A stretch of DNA of 39,600 bases. Source: a virus. Below the pieces are notes generated by a model. It searched no databases. It was not told where the DNA came from and was given only the letters and a program-made list of their open reading frames with translations. Positions 1 to 6,467 of the stretch are shown piece by piece (the stretch's first letter is position 1; every line of letters begins with the position of its first letter). Both the position numbers and the translations under genes were made by a program. The stretch lies in the IMG/VR virus record IMGVR_UViG_3300042261_000402, positions 1 through 39,600 of that record; one strand, given 5' to 3'.

Positions 1-407
1 AAACATTCTCCATTCTTGTTTGGGTTCTTCAAAAAATTCTTTACATCTCTAATCAATTCTTCTACTTGCTCGTGCTCATATCCTTCTTTAGCCATTAAAT
101 CCCAATCAATCGCACTAACTTCATCTAAGATAGTGTTTATACAAGCGTTAATCCAAAATGTTTGAGAGAATTGTCTTAATTCGTTTGTGTCTACCCTTCT
201 TGGTTGTCCTCTAATCGGTTGCCAGAACCATTCTGTTAAAACTGCTTTTCTTGCATCTCCACTTGCCCACGGCATTCCTGCCTGAGTCCAATAATTTCCA
301 CTAACCAATCCTGTGAACGGATTTGTTTCTTTAATCACGTTTTCTTTAGAAATAACTTTCCTGACTTCACTTCTTAATCTGCTTAAATCTTTTTGAACTT
401 TGTCCAT
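1..407 (-). CDS. Portal protein, N-terminal part (cut by window edge)
   Basis: Only the first 135 residues are in the window; the frame is open to base 1. The dodecameric portal forms the DNA channel at the capsid vertex and docks the terminase. I see a basic N-terminus, a segment FWINACINTILDEV near residues 79-92 that matches the conserved alpha-helical start of HK97-type portals, and near residues 122-134 a KNFLKNPNKNGEC stretch like the PN motif of those portals. It follows the terminase genes in the direction of transcription, as expected. A TATA element lies about 25 bases upstream with no Shine-Dalgarno, so the transcript is probably leaderless. The identification is by pattern only and the rest of the protein is missing. 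Confidence 0.75.
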   Translation of the reverse strand, partial: MDKVQKDLSRLRSEVRKVISKENVIKETNPFTGLVSGNYWTQAGMPWASGDARKAVLTEWFWQPIRGQPRRVDTNELRQFSQTFWINACINTILDEVSAIDWDLMAKEGYEHEQVEELIRDVKNFLKNPNKNGEC

Positions 408-427
408 AGGTTAATTATATGCCTTTG

Positions 428-439
428 ATATTTAAATCT
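428..439 (-). promoter_or_regulatory. Archaeal TATA element for the portal gene
   Basis: On the minus strand this reads GATTTAAATATC. It is centred about 25 bases before the portal ATG at 407, so transcription should start at or just before the start codon (leaderless mRNA). Confidence 0.6.
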
Positions 440-470
440 TCACATTTCCCAAAAGTCCCCAGAACTAAGT

Positions 471-521
471 GGCTTTAAGAGAGGACTGGTATTTGCTTGG
501 CGAATTAGTCCCCTCTTAGCC
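471..521 (-). ncRNA. Long stable hairpin, possible structured RNA or packaging signal
   Basis: Bases 477-487 and 507-517 form an 11-bp stem. An outer 4-bp stem pairs 471-474 with 518-521 across a 2-nt bulge, and the loop is 19 nt. The single imperfect pair is a G-U wobble only when read as minus-strand RNA (A-C on the plus strand), so a minus-strand transcript is favoured. It sits between the tRNA and the portal promoter in a stretch with no ORF. I do not recognise an RNA family: there is no clear C/D box pair or ACA box. It could be an untranslated RNA element, a terminator-like structure or a DNA signal for the terminase. Confidence 0.4.
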
Positions 522-522
522 G

Positions 523-535
523 TGTAAGCATTACA
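523..535. promoter_or_regulatory. Short perfect inverted repeat beside the hairpin
   Basis: TGTAA and TTACA flank a 3-base spacer (GCA). It lies between a TATA-like element (553-563, minus strand TTTATAAATCA) and the 471-521 hairpin, about where transcription from that TATA would start, so it could be an operator. Weak evidence: the arms are only 5 bases. Confidence 0.25.
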
Positions 536-552
536 AAGTAACTAAGCATCAT

Positions 553-563
553 TGATTTATAAA
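553..563 (-). promoter_or_regulatory. TATA-like element upstream of the 471-521 hairpin
   Basis: The minus strand reads TTTATAAATCA, close to the TATA elements used elsewhere in the window. Start of transcription about 25 bases downstream (near 530) would place the hairpin at the head of a transcript. No coding start lies at that position, so it would drive a non-coding leader or small RNA. Confidence 0.35.
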
Positions 564-564
564 C

Positions 565-583
565 TTTACTATAAAGTAGTAAA
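565..583 (-). terminator. Hairpin directly after the tRNA
   Basis: TTTACT and AGTAAA form a 6-bp inverted repeat with a 7-base spacer immediately 3' of the tRNA on the minus strand. It may help tRNA 3' processing or termination. No long U-tract follows. Confidence 0.25.
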
Positions 584-684
584 TTGCGAGAGGTTGATTT
601 GAACAACCGACCTTCAGCTTATTCAAGTGAGAGATGTAACTCACTTTATGAGGCTGACGAGCTACCAGACTGCTCCATCTCGCA
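584..684 (-). tRNA. tRNA-CAU (Met type) with a 27-nt archaeal-type intron
   Basis: A full cloverleaf is readable. The acceptor stem is UGCGAGA/UCUCGCA (684-678 with 591-585) with discriminator A at 584. The D stem is GAGC/GCUC, the anticodon stem UCAGC/GCUGA with loop CUCAUAA, the variable loop AGGUC, and the T arm GGUUG-UUCAAAU-CAACC. The anticodon CAU is at 650-648. Bases 646-620 interrupt the loop after position 37. This is the canonical archaeal intron site, and the insert folds into a 7-bp hairpin (AAGUGAG/CUCACUU). The mature tRNA is 74 nt and CCA is not encoded. The weak U1-A72 pair and the A11-U24 pair resemble initiator tRNAs, but the three consecutive G-C anticodon-stem pairs of initiators are missing, so the charging identity (Met initiator, Met elongator or Ile with modified C34) is open. 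Confidence 0.9.
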
Positions 685-687
685 TTA

Positions 688-722
688 TCAAAAAATTAAA
701 AAAATGTTAATAAGAAAAAAAA
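688..722 (-). terminator. T-tract terminator after the 738-1043 gene
   Basis: On the minus strand three T-runs (8, 7 and 6 T) occur within 35 bases after the stop codon of the preceding gene and before the tRNA. T-tracts without a hairpin are the usual archaeal termination signal. Confidence 0.5.
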
Positions 723-737
723 TACCTATCACAGATG

Positions 738-1043
738 TTAATCTTTCTTAGGTTCTCTCTTAGCTTGTTCTGAGTGGATTTTAGCTGTAACTTGTGCCTT
801 TCCAAGTAATGCTCCAAATTTGCTTCTTTCCTCATCAGCGAAAACTAATTGCTCTTTAAGATATTTCATTCTTGCTTCGAGTTGCTTTGGCAAGTTTTCT
901 ATTTCAGTATTTATATCACTCACTGCTTTAGCCGATTGATTATATCTTTCAATCAATTGTTCAGCAGTCATCATATCAACAACATTAGCCAATATCTTAA
1001 AGTTTTCTCCGTCTTCTTGAATTGTTATGTCTCTCGTTATCAT
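738..1043 (-). CDS. Hypothetical coiled-coil protein, 101 aa
   Basis: Family not recognised. The central part (about residues 30-75) is rich in Glu, Lys, Ala and Leu with heptad-like spacing and is predicted by eye to be a coiled coil; the C-terminus is charged and basic. A strong ribosome binding site (AGGAGGTTAAAA) precedes the ATG, as for the virion genes. It overlaps the end of the upstream 82-aa gene by 47 bases in another frame. Its place between terminase and portal suggests a late or packaging-associated role, but that is inference. Confidence 0.6.
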   Translation of the reverse strand: MITRDITIQEDGENFKILANVVDMMTAEQLIERYNQSAKAVSDINTEIENLPKQLEARMKYLKEQLVFADEERSKFGALLGKAQVTAKIHSEQAKREPKKD

Positions 1044-1245
1044 TTTTAACCTCCTTTGATTTAGTTAAATCAGTTATGTCCATCAAACAACAAATATTAT
1101 CTATTGCAAATGCGTGTTTCTTATCTGCCGTAATGTAAAAAGAACCTGCTCCTTTCTGAGTCACTTCTCCTAGAAACTGGTCTAAAGTCATATCGACTTC
1201 AAAAATATATTCTTCTCTATTGCTTAAAATTATTTTGTATCTCAT
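997..1245 (-). CDS. Hypothetical protein, 82 aa
   Basis: Not recognised. The N-terminal 55 residues look like a small alpha/beta fold; the C-terminus is very basic (RHNNSRRRRKL). A TATA element at 1274-1283 lies about 30 bases before the start, implying a very short leader. Its 3' end overlaps the next gene and contains that gene's ribosome binding site, so the last 16 codons may be constrained by it. Confidence 0.55.
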   Translation of the reverse strand: MRYKIILSNREEYIFEVDMTLDQFLGEVTQKGAGSFYITADKKHAFAIDNICCLMDITDLTKSKEVKNDNERHNNSRRRRKL

Positions 1246-1273
1246 CTTTTATATAGATATTATAATTATAGAG

Positions 1274-1283
1274 TATTTAAATC
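1274..1283 (-). promoter_or_regulatory. Archaeal TATA element for the 997-1245 gene
   Basis: Minus strand GATTTAAATA, about 30 bases before the ATG at 1245. It lies just past the stop codon of the terminase gene and gives the two small genes, and perhaps the tRNA, a promoter separate from the terminase operon. Confidence 0.5.
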
Positions 1284-1286
1284 TTT

Positions 1287-2738
1287 TCATATTCTTGTCA
1301 AAGTTGCTCCGATATATTTTTTTTCTTTTGGCTTCATTAAACTTGCCATCATAAATGGCGTCTTTCCTTCAAAACACATCAAGTTCAAAGAGTCTGCAAA
1401 ATCAGGACTTTTCTTTTCTGCTGTATCTCCTTCTTTTTCTCCAGCATCTCTAATCCTAATCTTCATCGCACTTGTCAACTCCCACTTCTGATGGTTCAAC
1501 TGAAATACTAATTGCCTATCGTTCAATATACCTATCTTTCCTTCCTCAAATAAACTTCTTAACTGCCAATATGCTTGTGCCTTAATGTTCAAAAATCTTT
1601 CTTTGTCCCTGTCGCTGTCAGCACTCATTCCGCCTTTAAATGCAATCACATCGCACTTAATTCTTCCTTCAAACCTCAATTCCTGCAATCTCGAATAAAC
1701 CCCATTTCCAATTCCGTTTGCATCTACTTGTATTCTATTCACATTCCATTTATCAATCAAAGCCAAAACTTTACCCACCGTAGGCATTAAATCTTGCTTC
1801 TCCCAATGTTCAATTGCCAAAATCCTAAACCTATGAAATTCCTTGTCATAAAAACCCACTGTAAATACTGTGCTGTCGTTTCCCTGTTCCGCAACATCAA
1901 GTCCTGCCCAGATTTGTCCTTTAAAATCAAATTGCTGTTTTGTCGCCCTCTCAATCCAATCCCAATCAATCAACTGGTCTTCTGCCGTCTCTGGAAAATT
2001 AGCATCATATAAAACTTGAAACTCCCTAGGCGTCAGTTGCCCTCTCTGTTCCTCCAAAAACTCCTTAGTTATTCTTCCTTCTTCAAGAGCTTCCTGCCAA
2101 CCAATATGTATCTTCTCATAATTTGGGTCTATCCAATGTTGCCAAAAATGATTGTCTCTATGCCAAGGATTTCCAATCTCAATATAAACCGAGTCTGGAT
2201 TATCTCCCAACATTCTTGTAATCCTCGCTCTATAAACTTCATAAGCAATATCGCAAGTTTCATCAACAATCGTCAAGTCTGCTCCAAATCCCATAAGTTG
2301 TTCGCCGTTTCCTTCCGCACTCAAAGTTCTCATTTCAATTCCGTTCTTCCAAGTCATTCTTCTCCTGCTCACTTCCTTCTTAATCTTGTCCTGTCCTTTT
2401 TTGTCCACATCAAGCAAACTATAAATCAATGGACATTTCGTAACAAAATAAGCAATGTGGTTCCTAATAATTGTTGTCTTCTCGTTTGTCGGAGCAATAA
2501 TAGCAATCTTTTTGTTTTCGTGACTCCATATCCATAGCAAAATTCCAATACTCACAGAATAAGACTTCCCATATCTAGTCGGACAAACAATACTCACTCT
2601 CTTGTGCTCCCCATAAACTATCTCTTTCACAATTCTACACTGGTTCTTACTCAACTTAATCCCAAAAAAATAATAAGCCAATCTAAAAACTTTCTTCTCT
2701 TGAAACAACTTCCTTAAAACTTGTTCTTCACTCTCCAT
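1287..2738 (-). CDS. terL: Terminase large subunit (TerL)
   Basis: This is the ATP-driven DNA packaging motor with nuclease, 483 aa from the ATG at 2738 (a TTG five codons upstream is less likely). The ATPase domain has Walker A at residues 52-59 (CPTRYGKS), Walker B at 155-160 (LTIVDE) and the coupling motif IGNP at 188-191. The RNase H-like nuclease domain shows acidic residues in GLDVA (Asp281), VDANG (Asp339) and PDFADS (Asp446, Asp449). Length and motif order are typical of the family. It overlaps the TerS gene by 11 bases, as the last gene of the 6293-1287 operon. The identification is strong. Confidence 0.95.
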   Translation of the reverse strand: MESEEQVLRKLFQEKKVFRLAYYFFGIKLSKNQCRIVKEIVYGEHKRVSIVCPTRYGKSYSVSIGILLWIWSHENKKIAIIAPTNEKTTIIRNHIAYFVTKCPLIYSLLDVDKKGQDKIKKEVSRRRMTWKNGIEMRTLSAEGNGEQLMGFGADLTIVDETCDIAYEVYRARITRMLGDNPDSVYIEIGNPWHRDNHFWQHWIDPNYEKIHIGWQEALEEGRITKEFLEEQRGQLTPREFQVLYDANFPETAEDQLIDWDWIERATKQQFDFKGQIWAGLDVAEQGNDSTVFTVGFYDKEFHRFRILAIEHWEKQDLMPTVGKVLALIDKWNVNRIQVDANGIGNGVYSRLQELRFEGRIKCDVIAFKGGMSADSDRDKERFLNIKAQAYWQLRSLFEEGKIGILNDRQLVFQLNHQKWELTSAMKIRIRDAGEKEGDTAEKKSPDFADSLNLMCFEGKTPFMMASLMKPKEKKYIGATLTRI

Positions 2739-3234
2739 CAGGCTCTCCCTCAATCGGTTTATTCAATAACTCCGCCCAAGAGATGTTCTGATTTATTTGA
2801 GGATTGAAACTCTCAGGCAAAACAATCTTCCCTTGTAATTCAATAGCCTTCAATGCTCCGTTTTCACTCACTTCTGCCTTGCCTTGCTTCAAATCCTGTG
2901 CAAATGTTCCAATAATTGTGTTTGTCAATTTCATTGCCCTATCCTTCCATTCCTCAACCTTTTTGCCTAATTTCTGAGAAGTCTTATCCTCTAAAATCCT
3001 TCTTTTCTCCTGCCATCCCCCTTTAGTGCACCATAAACTCACAGTCCACCTTGAAACTCCCAGCTTTCGTGCAATCACACTAAAAGGCGTATAATGTAAA
3101 AACATCTCTTCAGCTAGTTCAACAATCTTCCTGTTCTTCCCTTTATGCTTTAAATTTTGTGTCTCTGTCTTAATCTCCTCTGCCCTTTCCTGAATTGGCT
3201 TCTCCAATAAATCCATAGGGTTCATATAACTCAT
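2728..3234 (-). CDS. terS: Terminase small subunit (TerS)-like
   Basis: 168 aa. A helix-turn-helix covers residues 48-70 (TPFSVIARKLGVSRWTVSLW), followed by a GGWQEKR segment typical of small terminases, a long helical region suited to oligomerisation and an acidic tail. TerS recognises the packaging site and regulates the large subunit. It sits directly before TerL with overlapping frames and overlaps the upstream gene by ATGA, so translation is coupled. The call relies on the HTH and the position; sequence conservation in this family is low. Confidence 0.8.
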   Translation of the reverse strand: MSYMNPMDLLEKPIQERAEEIKTETQNLKHKGKNRKIVELAEEMFLHYTPFSVIARKLGVSRWTVSLWCTKGGWQEKRRILEDKTSQKLGKKVEEWKDRAMKLTNTIIGTFAQDLKQGKAEVSENGALKAIELQGKIVLPESFNPQINQNISWAELLNKPIEGEPDGE

Positions 3235-3941
3235 ATTCTCAAAATCACCTCATTTGGTCTGTTTGGGTTGCTCACAACAATCCCTTCCCATTTATCCATT
3301 AACATCTGAAAAGCTTGTTTTTCTTTCTCTGTCCCATAAACATAATCCAATCCACCTTTAGCCTGATACTTCGCATTACAACTCAAATAGTCAAATCTTG
3401 CAACCTTCTTATATTTCTTTATATTCTGAATTGCATAATCATAATCTTCTTTTGTCGGCATCTGTTCGTCAAATCTCAATTCGTTCACTATAATTCCCAT
3501 TATCCAGCCGATAATAAAACACTTTCCGTTCACCTTACGTGCCATATAAAATGCGTTATTTACTGGATAAACTCCCCATAGATACGCTTTTTGTGCCTTA
3601 ATCGTGTCAAAACATAACTTGAACTCAAAAAGTGCCTCCTTTGGCTTTAAAACAATAACTCTTTTCTTATCAAAAAGACTCAATCTCGTAATCTCTGAAA
3701 TGTCATCGTCCATCATTATAATTTCCTCTCCCTGCTTAAAATAGTTCAAGATTGCGTTTCTTGCTCCGCCTATTCCTTTAGGCAATCCTGTAATCACTAC
3801 ATTCTTTATATCTGCTCTATACTGCTCTCTGTCTGCTTGGTTATGAAAAAAAACATACACGTTTTCTTCTCCCACTATGCTACAAGCTAAATCATAACTC
3901 TTCAATTCAGGTCTATTATAAGTGGGTATTGCTATTTTCAT
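3231..3941 (-). CDS. GT-A glycosyltransferase, TET-associated (TAGT)-like
   Basis: 236 aa. The start MKIAIPTYNR is the nucleotide-binding first strand of a GT-A fold. GIGGARNAIL (residues 56-65) and the metal-binding acidic triad MMDDDIS (Asp78-80) follow in the order I know from the TET-associated glycosyltransferases of phage DNA hypermodification. The predicted role is transfer of a sugar to a hydroxylated or otherwise modified base in viral DNA. It is in one operon with a radical SAM enzyme, two ParB-like proteins and the terminase, with 4-base overlaps to both neighbours. No TET/JBP dioxygenase or hydroxymethylase is visible in the window, so the acceptor is unknown. A role in virion-protein or host-surface glycosylation cannot be excluded. 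Confidence 0.75.
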   Translation of the reverse strand: MKIAIPTYNRPELKSYDLACSIVGEENVYVFFHNQADREQYRADIKNVVITGLPKGIGGARNAILNYFKQGEEIIMMDDDISEITRLSLFDKKRVIVLKPKEALFEFKLCFDTIKAQKAYLWGVYPVNNAFYMARKVNGKCFIIGWIMGIIVNELRFDEQMPTKEDYDYAIQNIKKYKKVARFDYLSCNAKYQAKGGLDYVYGTEKEKQAFQMLMDKWEGIVVSNPNRPNEVILRI

Positions 3942-5209
3942 TGTTTCTTTAATCTGTAAATTATGTCTTTATTTTTGTCTAGTCCCTGTGGTTCCAGTAA
4001 TCCATTAAAATATTTAAAAGGACTCTTCTCACTCTTGGGATTATTCCAAGCGTTTCTTGCATACTCTAAACAACTTTCATTTTTGTGTTTTCTTGCGTTC
4101 TGTGTATCTCCGAAATTATGTGGACAAGCACTCGGCACTTCTTCCTGCCATTTAAAATCTTCCTTAAATAATTCATAATATTCACTCCAACTGATTGTTT
4201 CTTTTTTGTTGTCCCTCATAAAACACAACAATTCGCATAATTGGCTCTTACAATAATTATTAAATGGCGGTCTCTGCGGTATTCCGCAACAACTTCCGTG
4301 ACAACTCACTTCTTTAAAGTCTGGGTCAGAAACATAAAGCTTCAATTCATACTTCTTACATAATTCCTGCAATTTCTCCATATAAGGTCGTTTCAGAGTC
4401 CTGTTCAGTCTCAAGTAACCTTTTGCTCTACTGTGCTTCTTATAAAACTTCCAAATGTCATATCCCAATACTCGACTCAATTCCTTATACCTCTCTTTCA
4501 GCGTAAAACTGGCTCTAATATCTAAACAAAAAAATTCCGTGCTAACACTTATTGCTCCTGCTTCTTTTGCGTTTCTGATTGTCTCCTCTAAATCCAAATC
4601 TGAAAGCCCAATAAAAAAAGGTCTCAATCTCAAAGTTGTTGCAATTCCCATATCGCTCAATTTCTTCATTGCCTTAAATCTTTCCTGTGGACTATCTACT
4701 GCCCTTTCAACTATTTTTGCCTTCTCTGCATTACTCGTAATTATGGAAAATTTAAAATGCCAATTTTCAGGGTGCTCTCTAAAAATACTCATATATCTTT
4801 CATCATTCACAAACCAAGTCCCTTTAGTAGAAAAACTTACAGGCAACTGCAACTCATTCATTTTCTTCAATATAGGCAAAGCTGTTCCCCTATTTCTTTC
4901 AAAATTGCAAAAAGGGTCTCCTAATGCTCCCCATTGAATTGCTTTCTTTGGCTTAATAAATCTCTCATAAAAAATCTTATCTGTGCCTGTCCCTTTTCCA
5001 TCAAGTAACTTCAAAACCTTATCCACGTCTACTGATTTTATAATCCCTTTAGCATAATCATCTTTACTCATTGCGTCACTATATCTCTGAAAATACGCAA
5101 AACAATACAAACAAGCAAATCCGCAACCTTTGTGTTGGTCGAAAGCCAAAGGCATACTACAATCCCTATACTCTGTGCTTATTCTAGGACTATTTCCATA
5201 AAACTTCAT
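3938..5209 (-). CDS. Radical SAM enzyme, SPL-like core with extra Cys cluster
   Basis: 423 aa. The [4Fe-4S]-binding motif is CGFACLYC (Cys29, Cys33, Cys36). A GALGDPF segment at 94-100 and SFSTKG at 125-130 follow in the order seen in spore-photoproduct-lyase-like radical SAM proteins. The C-terminal part adds a cysteine-rich region (Cys303, 307, 308, 320, 325, 329, 362, 380) that could hold an auxiliary iron-sulfur cluster or zinc. The enzyme would cleave S-adenosylmethionine to start radical chemistry. Placed between two ParB-like proteins and a TAGT-like glycosyltransferase, it is a candidate for a DNA base modification step. The substrate is not deducible from sequence. Confidence 0.85.
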   Translation of the reverse strand: MKFYGNSPRISTEYRDCSMPLAFDQHKGCGFACLYCFAYFQRYSDAMSKDDYAKGIIKSVDVDKVLKLLDGKGTGTDKIFYERFIKPKKAIQWGALGDPFCNFERNRGTALPILKKMNELQLPVSFSTKGTWFVNDERYMSIFREHPENWHFKFSIITSNAEKAKIVERAVDSPQERFKAMKKLSDMGIATTLRLRPFFIGLSDLDLEETIRNAKEAGAISVSTEFFCLDIRASFTLKERYKELSRVLGYDIWKFYKKHSRAKGYLRLNRTLKRPYMEKLQELCKKYELKLYVSDPDFKEVSCHGSCCGIPQRPPFNNYCKSQLCELLCFMRDNKKETISWSEYYELFKEDFKWQEEVPSACPHNFGDTQNARKHKNESCLEYARNAWNNPKSEKSPFKYFNGLLEPQGLDKNKDIIYRLKKQ

Positions 5210-5772
5210 ATCAGTTCCAGTAGCTTCTCCGTGTCAAGCTCTACTGTCCCCTCTCTTTTAAAATAATCCTTAACCATATTCTTGTCTTCTTCTGTCGCAA
5301 ACTTCAACACCAAACAATATCTAATTCCTGTTTGTTCTCCACTTTCTCCCTCATACTCCAAATCATCTATTGCACTTTCTGTTTCGCTCAATAAATTATC
5401 CACCTGATTTTGGTCAAACCCTGTAAATTCAATCAATTCATCATCAATCTCTCCCAATAATTCTCCTAATTTCTTTTCATCCCAGTCTCCTGAAATTTTA
5501 TTCAATGCGATATTCAGAGCCTTCTCTTTAATCAATTCCATATCCACAACAACAACTTCTATTTCGTCATCAGGGTTCATAGTTTCCATTAAAATTGTAA
5601 ATCTTTGGTTTCCGCCCACTATGTTCCCTGTTCGTTTGTTCCAAATTATAGGTTCAACATATCCAAACTTTTTCAAGCTGTTTCTCAATTTCTCTTTATC
5701 TTCCTGATAAATCATTCTAGGATTGTAAACTGCCAGTTTCAGTTCTCTTATCTTCTTTTTTTCTATTTGCAT
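5206..5772 (-). CDS. ParB/Srx-fold protein (copy 2 of a tandem pair)
   Basis: 188 aa. The N-terminal ParB/sulfiredoxin-like nucleotide-binding domain (residues 8-105) has YNPRMI, FGYVEPIIWN and the loop IVGGNQR, followed by KALNIALNKISGDWDEKKL, the segment typical of ParB domains that accompany phage and plasmid DNA-modification enzymes. The C-terminal 60 residues are acidic, then a small alpha/beta segment. It is clearly paralogous to the adjacent 5763-6293 gene, which it overlaps by 10 bases. In this loop Asn replaces the His of the neighbour (GGNQR versus GGHQR), so the two may differ in activity. Classical chromosome partitioning is unlikely because there is no ParA and no HTH. Confidence 0.8.
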   Translation of the reverse strand: MQIEKKKIRELKLAVYNPRMIYQEDKEKLRNSLKKFGYVEPIIWNKRTGNIVGGNQRFTILMETMNPDDEIEVVVVDMELIKEKALNIALNKISGDWDEKKLGELLGEIDDELIEFTGFDQNQVDNLLSETESAIDDLEYEGESGEQTGIRYCLVLKFATEEDKNMVKDYFKREGTVELDTEKLLELI

Positions 5773-6293
5773 ATTAACTCCTTCAACTTGTTTCCGCTTC
5801 CTTTAAAAAAATTCTTGGCTCTCATAAATTCTTCATAATCATCAAAATAAAAAGCCACAGTATTCTGTATCTCTGTCTCTTTAATCTCAAATGAGTCCTG
5901 TAATAAATTCTTCAATTCTCCTTCTGTAAATCCTGTGTCCTCCAATAATTCAGGACTCTCGTTTCCTATTTCCTTCAAAAGATTTGTTAACGCATATTCA
6001 TCCCAGCTTCCAGTTATCTTATTAAAAGCAATATTCAATGCTTTCTCCTCGCTGTCGCTCAAATTAACTACTACAACATCAACTTCTTTGTCTCCAAGAT
6101 ACATCTTTCTTAAAATCTTATATCTCTGATGTCCTCCAACAATATTTCCTGTTCTCTCGTTCCAAACAATAGGCTCAATATAACCATACTCCAGAATGCT
6201 GTCTTCTAACTTTCTTAATTCTTCCTCAGAAATAACTCTTGGATTATACTCTGTTGGTTTCAGTTTATCTAAAGCTACTTTTCTAATTTCCAT
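5763..6293 (-). CDS. ParB/Srx-fold protein (copy 1 of a tandem pair)
   Basis: 176 aa, first gene of the modification/terminase operon. The ParB-like domain spans residues 5-110 with YNPRVI, YGYIEPIVWN and IVGGHQR, then KALNIAFNKITGSWDEYAL and a short helical segment EDTGFTEGELKNLL. It shares domain layout with the next gene. A TATA element lies about 25 bases before the ATG. ParB-fold proteins bind or hydrolyse nucleotides. In viruses, stand-alone versions occur beside DNA methylases and base-modification genes, which fits the glycosyltransferase and radical SAM neighbours. The biochemical role here is unknown. Confidence 0.8.
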   Translation of the reverse strand: MEIRKVALDKLKPTEYNPRVISEEELRKLEDSILEYGYIEPIVWNERTGNIVGGHQRYKILRKMYLGDKEVDVVVVNLSDSEEKALNIAFNKITGSWDEYALTNLLKEIGNESPELLEDTGFTEGELKNLLQDSFEIKETEIQNTVAFYFDDYEEFMRAKNFFKGSGNKLKELICK

Positions 6294-6313
6294 ACTTATC
6301 TAATACATATCCT

Positions 6314-6327
6314 CTTTTTAAATATTT
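6314..6327 (-). promoter_or_regulatory. Archaeal TATA element of the ParB-rSAM-GT-terminase operon
   Basis: The minus strand reads AAATATTTAAAAAG and is centred about 27 bases before the ATG at 6293. It overlaps the stop codon of the preceding 49-aa gene. All five downstream genes overlap, so this is probably the promoter for the whole operon to 1287. Confidence 0.55.
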
Positions 6328-6467
6328 GCGTTTCTCTCTCTGCACTTCCAACATATCCTTTTTTCTATTTTTGCGTTTATCTGAATGTGTTTTGTCTCAA
6401 GACTAAATGGCTCAAAAAACTTATAGGTCTTGAATGCTGGTTGTTTACAATAATCACAAATTCTCAT
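6318..6467 (-). CDS. Tiny zinc-binding protein, 49 aa
   Basis: Starts MRICDYCKQPAF and ends with CWKCRERNANI: two CxxC pairs about 32 residues apart, a small zinc ribbon. It overlaps the end of the nuclease gene by 14 bases, so translation is likely coupled. Function unknown; probably nucleic-acid or protein binding. Confidence 0.6.
   Translation of the reverse strand: MRICDYCKQPAFKTYKFFEPFSLETKHIQINAKIEKRICWKCRERNANI

Noticed and set aside
455-545. A second tRNA near the first
   Set aside because: The region folds as one long hairpin; no T-loop (GGTTCRANYCC-like) or acceptor stem pair could be found.
2016-2537. 173-aa open frame on the plus strand inside TerL
   Set aside because: It lies opposite a strongly supported terminase gene, has no recognisable domain, and its composition (Ser/Phe/Leu/Asn-rich) is that of an antisense shadow. 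All accepted genes run on the minus strand.
5206-6293. Genome partitioning (ParA/ParB) system
   Set aside because: No ParA ATPase, no helix-turn-helix in either protein and no parS-like repeats nearby; the neighbours point to DNA modification instead.
3231-6293. TET/JBP dioxygenase, DNA methyltransferase or dUMP hydroxymethylase in the modification operon
   Set aside because: I looked for an HxD...H dioxygenase motif, methyltransferase motifs and a thymidylate-synthase-like active site in the neighbouring frames and saw none.
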